Assembly: GCA_029209985.1 (NCBI GenBank)
Contig: JARGNZ010000001.1
Location: 129,982-167,816, forward strand
Length of the DNA stretch: 37,835 nt
Reading direction: 5' to 3'
From: Parvibaculaceae bacterium
GTDB taxonomy: Bacteria; Pseudomonadota; Alphaproteobacteria; Parvibaculales; Parvibaculaceae
Within the stretch, counting starts at the first letter, position 1. Every line of letters starts with the position of its first letter. Both the position numbers and the translations under genes were made by a program. The notes below the pieces were generated by a model, which was not told the origin of the DNA, did not search any database, and saw only the letters and a program-made list of their open reading frames with translations. Of this stretch, positions 31,255-37,835 are shown piece by piece.

Positions 31255-33942
31255 ATGACCGGCCTAAACGACATACGTAGTAAATTCCTCGATTTCTTTG
31301 GGGAGAATGGACATGAGCAAGTTGCATCATCTTCTTTGGTGCCTGCGAATGATCCATCATTGTTGTTTACAAACGCGGGCATGGTGCAATTCAAAAATGT
31401 TTTCACTGGCACGGAGCACCGTCCGTATAATCGGGCTGTTTCGTCTCAGAAGTGCGTGCGCGCGGGGGGCAAACATAATGACCTTGATAATGTTGGCTAT
31501 ACGGCTCGTCATCACACTTTCTTTGAAATGCTGGGAAACTTCTCTTTTGGCGATTATTTCAAAGAAGAAGCGATTTATTATGCGTGGCAATTGATCAATA
31601 AGGAATTTGATATTCCCAAAGACCGTCTCTTGGCGACTGTTTACGCCGATGATGATGAGGCTTACGCGCTATGGAAAAAAATTGCTGGGTTCTCCGATGA
31701 TAAAATCATCCGCATTGGCACCTCGGACAATTTTTGGTCGATGGGGGACACGGGGCCGTGTGGGCCGTGTTCTGAAATCTTCTTTGATCACGGCGACCAT
31801 ATTCCTGGGGGGCCTCCGGGCAGCCCAGATGAAGATGGCGACCGGTTTATTGAGATTTGGAACTTGGTCTTCATGCAATACGACCAAGGGGCGGACGGCG
31901 TTCGCAGGGACTTGCCGAACCCGTCGATTGATACCGGCATGGGGCTGGAGCGCATTGCGGCCTTGATGCAAGGCAGCCACGACAATTATGAAACTGATTT
32001 GATGCAAGCCTTAATCCGTGCATCGGCAGAGGCCACCTCTACGGATATGAGCGGCCCACATGCGGTTAGTCACCGGGTGATTGCAGACCATTTGCGCTCG
32101 GCGTGTTTCCTCCTGGCAGATGGTGTGATGCCGGCGAGTGATGGCCGTGGATATGTTTTGCGCCGGATTATGCGCCGGGCGATGCGCCATGCTCAATTGG
32201 CTGGGGCAAAGGATCCGTTGATGTGGCGTTTGGTGCCTGCATTGGTGCGTGAGATGGGGACAGCGTATCCAGAGCTTCGCCGTGCTGAACCTTTGATTAC
32301 CGAAACTTTGAAGCTAGAAGAAAGCCGGTTCCGTGAAACATTGGTGCGCGGGCTTAAATTGTTGGACGAGGAAGTTGTGCAGCAAGGAGGCGCTGGAACT
32401 CTTAATGGGGAAGTGGCCTTTAAGCTTTATGATACCTATGGCTTCCCATTGGACCTCACACAGGATGCGCTGCGTACCAAAGGTATGGACGTTGATCTGG
32501 ATGGCTTTAATACAGCTATGGAACGCCAGCGGGCGGAAGCACGCAAGAATTGGTCTGGTTCGGGCGAGCAAGCCACTGATACGATTTGGTTTGATATCAA
32601 TGAGCGCGTCGGGGCGACTGAATTCCTCGGATATGAGACGGAAGCTGCTGAGGGCAAGGTGGTTGCTCTCGTGGCTGATGGTGCTGAGGTTGAGGCTGTT
32701 GAAGCTGGGCAATCCTTTGCGTTGCTGGTCAATCAAACACCTTTCTACGGTGAGTCCGGTGGGCAGGCTGGTGATGCTGGCATGATGTTTACGACTGAGG
32801 GCGCTGAGATCACCATTACAGATACTCAGAAAAAGCTTGGTGCACTGCATGTGCATATTGGGACTCTCACACGCGGGCGCCTTGCGGTCGGCGATGTGGT
32901 TGACCTGCGGGTGGATCATGGACGCCGTCTTGCGACACGCTCCAATCACTCTGCGACCCACCTTGTGCACGAAGCGCTGCGCCGGGTGCTTGGGCCACAT
33001 GTGGCTCAGAAGGGGTCTTTGGTCAATGATGAGCGGTTGCGGTTTGATTTCGCCCATCAAAAAGGTATGAGCGTTGAAGAAATTGCTCAGGTTGAGGCTA
33101 TTGTAAATGCGCAAATTCGTGGGAACAGCCCGGTTGATACGCGCTTGATGACCCCCGATGAAGCCATCGAGGCGGGAGCTTTGGCATTGTTCGGCGAGAA
33201 ATATGGCGATGAAGTGCGTGTGCTCTCTATGGGCGCTGAGGAGGCGGCTGCGCCAACTGATAAGGCTTACTCCGTTGAACTATGCGGGGGGACACATGTT
33301 GCGCGATTGGGTGACATTGGTGTGTTCAAAATCATTTCTGAAGGGGCTGTTGCCTCTGGTATTCGCCGGGTAGAAGCGTTGACTGGTGAAAGTGCGCGGC
33401 TTTATCTGACCCAGCAGGAGACGCTTGTGCGGGATGCGGCGGCTGTCCTTAAAACCACAGTTGAAGATTTGCCAAGCCGTATTGGTGTGCTGATGGATGA
33501 GCGCCGCAAGCTTGACCGGGAGCTGACGGAAGCCCGTAAGAAACTGGCTATGATTGGTGACGGTGCCAGCAACGAGGGCGGTGCGGATCAAGTTGACGAT
33601 ATCAATGGCATTAAAGTATTGGCGCGCAAATTGGATGGTGTCAGCCCGAAAGATTTGCGGGGCTTGATCGATGACGCCAAGCAACAGGTGGGTTCGGGGG
33701 TGATTGCATTCATCACGGTTACCGAAGACGGTAAAGCTGGCCTCGCGGTTGGCGTCACAAAAGACCTTTCAGACACATTGAGCGCGGTGGACTTGGTCCG
33801 AGCGGGGTCTGAAGCTGTCGGTGGTAAAGGTGGCGGTGGTCGCCCGGATATGGCGCAAGCAGGGGGACCAGATGGGGCGAAGGCCCTTGAGGCGCTCACT
33901 GCAATCAAAGAGAGTGTAGGAGCCCTTGCCGGAGCATCTTAG
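31255..33942 (+). CDS. alaS: Alanine-tRNA ligase AlaS
   Basis: 895 residues from the ATG at 31255. The catalytic domain begins [47 protein letters not shown], where the family starts; the frame extends 15 residues further up but they match nothing. The editing domain has HSATH (His565, His569) and CGGTH (Cys677), all metal ligands present. The C-Ala domain closes with [16 protein letters not shown]. It charges tRNA-Ala and removes misactivated serine and glycine. GGA lies eight bases before the chosen ATG. The recA-alaS order is common in alphaproteobacteria. Confidence 0.96.
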   Translation: MTGLNDIRSKFLDFFGENGHEQVASSSLVPANDPSLLFTNAGMVQFKNVFTGTEHRPYNRAVSSQKCVRAGGKHNDLDNVGYTARHHTFFEMLGNFSFGDYFKEEAIYYAWQLINKEFDIPKDRLLATVYADDDEAYALWKKIAGFSDDKIIRIGTSDNFWSMGDTGPCGPCSEIFFDHGDHIPGGPPGSPDEDGDRFIEIWNLVFMQYDQGADGVRRDLPNPSIDTGMGLERIAALMQGSHDNYETDLMQALIRASAEATSTDMSGPHAVSHRVIADHLRSACFLLADGVMPASDGRGYVLRRIMRRAMRHAQLAGAKDPLMWRLVPALVREMGTAYPELRRAEPLITETLKLEESRFRETLVRGLKLLDEEVVQQGGAGTLNGEVAFKLYDTYGFPLDLTQDALRTKGMDVDLDGFNTAMERQRAEARKNWSGSGEQATDTIWFDINERVGATEFLGYETEAAEGKVVALVADGAEVEAVEAGQSFALLVNQTPFYGESGGQAGDAGMMFTTEGAEITITDTQKKLGALHVHIGTLTRGRLAVGDVVDLRVDHGRRLATRSNHSATHLVHEALRRVLGPHVAQKGSLVNDERLRFDFAHQKGMSVEEIAQVEAIVNAQIRGNSPVDTRLMTPDEAIEAGALALFGEKYGDEVRVLSMGAEEAAAPTDKAYSVELCGGTHVARLGDIGVFKIISEGAVASGIRRVEALTGESARLYLTQQETLVRDAAAVLKTTVEDLPSRIGVLMDERRKLDRELTEARKKLAMIGDGASNEGGADQVDDINGIKVLARKLDGVSPKDLRGLIDDAKQQVGSGVIAFITVTEDGKAGLAVGVTKDLSDTLSAVDLVRAGSEAVGGKGGGGRPDMAQAGGPDGAKALEALTAIKESVGALAGAS

Positions 33943-35233
33943 GAAAATTCGTTCGATCTCAGCGGATCCTCTTGAGGGAAAAGGGCGCGAGCCTTGGTTG
34001 CTACGTGTGCGCCATCGGCTCTACATAATTTTGGAAGCTGGCAAGACCAGCGACCTCCCCAGTTTGATTTTCGATATCTTTATGATGTCGTTGATCTGCG
34101 CGAATATCGTGATCTTTGCGATGGAAACGGTTGAGGAATTCAGTGCGGAGAACCGCAACTGGATTGGCTACTTCAACACGATTTCCATTTTAATTTTCAC
34201 CATTGAATATGTTGTGCGGCTTTGGGTGTGCATTGAATTTCCTTTGTTGCGGCCAGCCTCGCCGCTTCAGGCGCGATTCATATGGGCAAAGACCCCCTAT
34301 ATGTTGCTCGACCTTCTTGTCATTTTACCCTTTTATCTCGGCTTTTTCTTTACCATCGATTTGCGGGTTTTGCGCATTTTTCGCTTGCTGAGATTTTTGA
34401 AGCTCATTCGATTTTCACCTGCCCTGACGACATTAGGGCGCGTCATTGTTAATGAAGCGCGCGCGTTGTTGGGGGCAATGGTTATTATGCTGGGCCTGCT
34501 GTTGTGTGCAGCTACGCTAATTCATTGGGTTGAAGGGGATGTGCAAGCAGAAGCCTTTGGCAGTATTCCCCTGTCGATGTGGTGGGCGCTTTCCACGCTG
34601 ACGACTGTTGGCTACGGGGATGTGGTGCCTATTACAGTGGCGGGGCGCATTGTCGGGGGCGTTGTTATGGTGTTGGGGCTTGGCATGTTTGCGTTGCCCG
34701 TTGCAATTTTATCATCCAGTTTTGCGCAGGAAATTCATCGACGCGAGTTTGTGGTGTCTTGGGGAATGCTTGCGCGTGTGCCGTTGTTTCAAGGGCTCAC
34801 CCCGCTGGCTTTGGGGGAGTTGCTGGACCTGTTGCAATCGCAAATCGCTCAGCGGGGGACTGTCATTGGCCATGAAGGAGAGCGGGCGGACGGGATGTAT
34901 TTTATTGTGCTGGGGCGGGCTGATGTGATGTTCCCAGACTTCACCATGGAATTGCATGAAGGAGAGTTCTTTGGGGAGGGGGCGCTGCTCAACCATGAAG
35001 TCCGCACAGCCTCGATCGTGGCGAAAACGCGTTGTCATCTTTTACGCTTACCGGTTCGGGACTTTGAGCATTTCATCGCACGAAACCCTGCCGTGCATGA
35101 AACGATTTTACGGGTTGCGGAAGAACGCCGCCTTTTGCGTGAGGAACAAAGTTCCGGGCGTCCAACAGATGCTCTCGCCCAAGAGCTTGTTGACGAAAAG
35201 AGCCGAGAAACGAAAGAAGAGCAGGGCGAGTAG
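33926..35233 (+). CDS. Voltage-gated K+ channel with C-terminal cyclic-nucleotide-binding-type domain
   Basis: 435 residues. Six helices make an S1-S6 channel: S1 near 46-66 ([21 protein letters not shown]), an S4 rich in arginines ([18 protein letters not shown]), and the selectivity filter TTVGYGD at 226-232, the K+ signature. The C-terminus (about 285-400) is a cNMP-binding-type fold, with [12 protein letters not shown] and a phosphate-cassette-like [21 protein letters not shown]. The layout is that of MloK1 from Mesorhizobium. Whether it binds cAMP is not certain. The longest frame starts at TTG 33926, inside the alaS end, with AGGAG only three bases upstream; the conserved part starts by about residue 26, so the true start may be slightly later. 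Confidence 0.88.
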   Translation: MPEHLRKIRSISADPLEGKGREPWLLRVRHRLYIILEAGKTSDLPSLIFDIFMMSLICANIVIFAMETVEEFSAENRNWIGYFNTISILIFTIEYVVRLWVCIEFPLLRPASPLQARFIWAKTPYMLLDLLVILPFYLGFFFTIDLRVLRIFRLLRFLKLIRFSPALTTLGRVIVNEARALLGAMVIMLGLLLCAATLIHWVEGDVQAEAFGSIPLSMWWALSTLTTVGYGDVVPITVAGRIVGGVVMVLGLGMFALPVAILSSSFAQEIHRREFVVSWGMLARVPLFQGLTPLALGELLDLLQSQIAQRGTVIGHEGERADGMYFIVLGRADVMFPDFTMELHEGEFFGEGALLNHEVRTASIVAKTRCHLLRLPVRDFEHFIARNPAVHETILRVAEERRLLREEQSSGRPTDALAQELVDEKSRETKEEQGE

Positions 35234-35247
35234 CCGCTGCTCTTCTT
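35214..35247. terminator. Bidirectional terminator between the K+ channel gene and icd, overlapping the channel stop codon
   Basis: AAGAAGAGCAG (35214-35224) is perfectly repeated in inverse as CTGCTCTTCTT (35237-35247), around a 12-base loop that holds the TAG stop of the channel gene. It sits between convergent stops at 35233 and 35276. The T tract is broken (TTCTTC), so efficiency is uncertain. Confidence 0.65.
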
Positions 35248-35275
35248 CAATAATCAAGACTGTTTGTAGGAGCGG

Positions 35276-36493
35276 TTAAGCGCCCATCGCTTTTTGCAGG
35301 TTCTCGTCAACTTTGTCGAGGAAGCCGGTTGTTGAAAGCCATTTTTGTTCCGCGCCCACAAGTAAGGCCAAATCTTTGGTCATGTGGCCGCTTTGTACGG
35401 TGCTCACACATACTTTTTCAATGGTGTTTGCGAAGTCTGTCAGGGCTTGGTTATCGTCCAATTTACCCCGGTGTGCGAGGCCACGTGTCCATGCGAAGAT
35501 GGAGGCGATGGAATTGGTTGAGGTTTCCTCACCGCGCTGGTGCGCTCTGTAGTGGCGGGTCACGGTGCCGTGCGCTGCTTCGGCTTCCATTGTTTTGCCA
35601 TCGGGGGTCATCAAAACGGATGTCATCAGGCCCAGTGAGCCAAAGCCTTGGGCAACAGTGTCTGACTGTACGTCGCCATCGTAGTTTTTACATGCCCATA
35701 CATAGCCACCGTTCCATTTCATTGCGGAGGCGACCATGTCGTCAATCAGGCGGTGCTCATAGGTGAGGCCAGCTGCTTTGAATTTCTCTTCGAATTCGGT
35801 TTCAAACACTTCCATGAACAGGTCCTTGAAGCGGCCATCGTAGGCTTTCATGATTGTGTTCTTGGTGGAGAGATATACAGGGTAGTTGCGTTGCAAACCG
35901 AAGCCCATGCAAGAGCGGGCAAAGTCGCGAATGCTTTCATCCAGATTATACATGCCCATTGCGACACCGGAATCTGGGAAGTCATAAATTTCACGTTCGA
36001 TGGTTTCAGAACCATCTTCGGCTTCCCACGTCATGGTGAGCTTGCCTTTGCCGGGTACGAGGAAATCTGTTGCACGGTATTGGTCGCCAAATGCGTGACG
36101 GCCAATAACGATTGGGGATGTCCAGCCGGGTACAAGGCGGGGAATGTTAGTGCAAATGATGGGCTCACGAAAAACAGTGCCGCCGAGAATGTTCCGGATG
36201 GTCCCGTTTGGGGAGCGCCACATTTTTTTGAGACCAAATTCTTCAACCCGCGCCTCATCAGGTGTGATGGTCGCGCATTTTACGCCAACGCCATGTTTCT
36301 TGATGGCTTCAGCCGCATCGATTGTTACTTGGTCATCGGTCTGGTCACGGTATTCCATGCCAAGATCGTAATACTCTAGGTCGACGTCTAGATAAGGGTG
36401 GATCAGTTTCTTTTTGATCAGATCCCAAATGATGCGTGTCATCTCATCGCCATCGAGTTCGACGATTGGATTTGCTACCTTAATTTTAGACAT
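35276..36493 (-). CDS. icd: Isocitrate dehydrogenase (NADP+), dimeric type
   Basis: 405 residues, the length of the dimeric eukaryote-like subfamily (the E. coli enzyme differs in length and sequence). [62 protein letters not shown], the [10 protein letters not shown] segment, and [26 protein letters not shown] with [12 protein letters not shown] are all diagnostic. It makes 2-oxoglutarate and NADPH in the TCA cycle. GAGG lies eight bases before the ATG. It is transcribed towards the K+ channel gene and away from trmJ. Confidence 0.97.
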   Translation of the reverse strand: MSKIKVANPIVELDGDEMTRIIWDLIKKKLIHPYLDVDLEYYDLGMEYRDQTDDQVTIDAAEAIKKHGVGVKCATITPDEARVEEFGLKKMWRSPNGTIRNILGGTVFREPIICTNIPRLVPGWTSPIVIGRHAFGDQYRATDFLVPGKGKLTMTWEAEDGSETIEREIYDFPDSGVAMGMYNLDESIRDFARSCMGFGLQRNYPVYLSTKNTIMKAYDGRFKDLFMEVFETEFEEKFKAAGLTYEHRLIDDMVASAMKWNGGYVWACKNYDGDVQSDTVAQGFGSLGLMTSVLMTPDGKTMEAEAAHGTVTRHYRAHQRGEETSTNSIASIFAWTRGLAHRGKLDDNQALTDFANTIEKVCVSTVQSGHMTKDLALLVGAEQKWLSTTGFLDKVDENLQKAMGA

Positions 36494-36778
36494 ATAATTG
36501 ACCTCTTCGGGTACTTGATCTCTTCGGAATGGCGTTTGCTCGGGTTGTATTCATATACAGCAATAGTTTAAGCGAAACGCTAACATGGCCACTCATAGAG
36601 CGGGTAGGGGGCAATCCTCTTATCTGCGACTCAAAAGCAGGGAAGACGGTGAAGCCAATGGCAGCTATAACACTCTGCGCGGATTGATTAAAGGGAGCAT
36701 ATCCCTTATTCCACGTCGGATTTTTAACAGTGGCCCGGCTTTTCTTGACCCCTATAGACGAATGATGATTCACATAAA

Positions 36779-37615
36779 ATGCCTCAGATAGATAAACGTA
36801 AGAGCGACGCAGCGCAAAATTTGGATATAGCCCCAGCTGTGGTGCTGGTTGGCCCTCAATTGGGGGAAAATATCGGCACAGCGGCGCGTGCAATGTTAAA
36901 TTTTGGGCTCACCGAAATGCACATTGTGGCACCGCGAGATGGCTGGCCGAACCCTAAAGCGGTCTCTTCTTCAGCCGGGGCCGATTCGGTTATTGAGAAT
37001 GCGCGTATCCATACGACAACCGAAGAGGCGATTGAGGGCAAGACGTTGGTTTTGGCCACAACTGCGCGGCCCCGCGACATGACAAAAACCGTGATTACCC
37101 CACATGAGGCGGCTCGCCAGTTGCGGGAGCATATCGCCCAAGGGGGCAAACCGGCTGTTTTGTTTGGGCGCGAACGCACAGGGCTGAAGAATGATGAGGT
37201 GGCTTTAGCGGATGCGGTTGTCAGTGTTCCGCTTAATCCGGGGTTCTCTTCGCTCAATTTGGCGCAAGCTGTCTTGTTGATGGGGTATGAATGGTATCAA
37301 GCCGCAGACCAGACACCAGCTGTTGATTTGCCGCTTAATGGCACTTTATTGGCTGAAAAACAGGAAATATTAGGCTTTTTCGAGCATTTGGAAGGTCAAC
37401 TTGATGAGGCAGGTTTCTTGCGCCCGCTTGAAAAACGTCCGGTGATGGTGCGGAACCTGCGTAATATCTTCCATCGCTCAACCTTGACGGAGCAGGAAAT
37501 TCGGACCTTGCGGGGCATGGTGACCTCGCTGACCAAGCACGCGTATTGGCGGGCAAAAGCTGAACTTGAGGGCCGGGACTTTGAGTCAGACGGGCCGGGC
37601 AAGTCGAAGTCGTAA
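36779..37615 (+). CDS. trmJ: tRNA 2'-O-methyltransferase TrmJ (SPOUT family)
   Basis: 278 residues. The SPOUT motifs are clear: VVLVGPQLGENIGTAARAMLNFGLTEMHIVAPRDGWPN (1), ALADAVVSVPLNPGFSSLNLAQAVLLMGYEW (3) and AVLFGRERTGLKNDE (2), forming the trefoil knot that holds S-adenosylmethionine. The C-terminal 60 residues with RNLRNIFHRSTLTEQEIRTLRGMVTSL are typical of TrmJ. It methylates position 32 in the anticodon loop of certain tRNAs. No clear Shine-Dalgarno lies before the ATG, so the mRNA may have a very short leader. Divergent from icd. Confidence 0.92.
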   Translation: MPQIDKRKSDAAQNLDIAPAVVLVGPQLGENIGTAARAMLNFGLTEMHIVAPRDGWPNPKAVSSSAGADSVIENARIHTTTEEAIEGKTLVLATTARPRDMTKTVITPHEAARQLREHIAQGGKPAVLFGRERTGLKNDEVALADAVVSVPLNPGFSSLNLAQAVLLMGYEWYQAADQTPAVDLPLNGTLLAEKQEILGFFEHLEGQLDEAGFLRPLEKRPVMVRNLRNIFHRSTLTEQEIRTLRGMVTSLTKHAYWRAKAELEGRDFESDGPGKSKS

Positions 37616-37726
37616 GGGGATGTCCGTTCACGGTGGTTCCCGAAGCAAACTCTAGGCCCTGCCTGATGTCCGGCATGTATTTGAGTGCTTTACATGGGAT
37701 GTATTGCGGTGTAAATCATGGCCACG

Positions 37727-37746
37727 ACGGGTCGCTTGCGGCCCGT
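37727..37746 (+). terminator. Weak terminator-like hairpin after trmJ
   Basis: ACGGGTCG pairs with CGGCCCGT (one G-U pair) around a CTTG loop about 110 bases past the trmJ stop. Only TTT follows, so this is a weak call. The remaining bases to the right edge hold no gene I can support. Confidence 0.3.
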
Positions 37747-37835
37747 TTGGTCATTTGGCCATCTTAATTATTTAACTTGATTACGCTCCCGTGGGGGTCT
37801 GGGCCTCGTGTCCCATTCTCTCTGTCGGCCTAAGT

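Noticed and set aside
1-37835. CRISPR array, tRNA or rRNA gene, insertion sequence, prophage or att site
   Set aside because: No regularly spaced repeats, cloverleaf, transposase or integrase motifs, or flanking target duplications were seen by eye on either strand.

Overview
The window reads as chromosomal DNA from a flagellated alphaproteobacterium, probably a marine, Rhodospirillales-like lineage; the genus cannot be set from sequence alone. Pointers are FliX (an alphaproteobacterial flagellar regulator), a CckA-type hybrid kinase directly after flhB, a one-cysteine DksA, CtrA-type TTAA-N7-TTAA boxes, a GAAC-N7-GAAC LexA box before recA, and a dimeric-type isocitrate dehydrogenase. Base composition looks close to 50% GC. 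No tRNA, rRNA, CRISPR array, insertion sequence or prophage gene was seen.

Layout. (1) 1-5.3 kb, minus strand: the first 20 codons of an unidentified gene behind a consensus sigma-54 promoter, then two paralogous TPR/glycosyltransferase-like proteins (candidate flagellin glycosyltransferases) and a FlaG-like protein. (2) 4.8-6.8 kb, minus: flgI-flgJ-flgN-like operon with its own sigma-54 promoter. (3) 7.1-8.1 kb, plus: fliX and dksA. (4) 8.3-11.8 kb, minus: flgF-flgG-flgA-flgH operon with a sigma-54 promoter. (5) 12.2-20.3 kb, plus: fliL, fliM, a DUF6468-like protein, a MotE-like protein, two divergent MotB-like proteins and an 1151-residue periplasmic beta/TPR protein. (6) 20.4-25.7 kb: a DUF805 membrane protein (plus), fliO-fliP (minus) and flgB-flgC-fliE-fliQ-fliR-flhB (plus). 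(7) 25.9-37.6 kb: cckA, a CgeB-like glycosyltransferase, recA, alaS, a voltage-gated and cyclic-nucleotide-binding type K+ channel, icd (minus) and trmJ.

How it fits together. The export gate (FliO/P/Q/R, FlhB), rod and rings (FlgB/C/F/G, FliE, FlgI, FlgH, FlgA, FlgJ), switch (FliM), stator-associated protein (FliL), assembly checkpoint (FliX) and a kinase that in relatives feeds phosphate to CtrA are all here. The regulatory DNA repeats the Caulobacter-style hierarchy. Perfect CtrA boxes sit before fliX, before the MotB-like operon and between fliO and flgB. Sigma-54 promoters sit before flgI, flgF and the gene leaving the left edge, and each has an upstream element of the form GGCAA-N4-TGC that is a candidate FlbD enhancer.

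The best candidate for an under-described system is the block after fliM (13.9-20.3 kb): DUF6468, MotE-like, two MotB-like proteins (one without any acidic residue in its membrane helix) and a very large exported beta/TPR protein. The genes are packed with ATGA overlaps at three junctions. I infer a periplasmic stator-scaffold complex.
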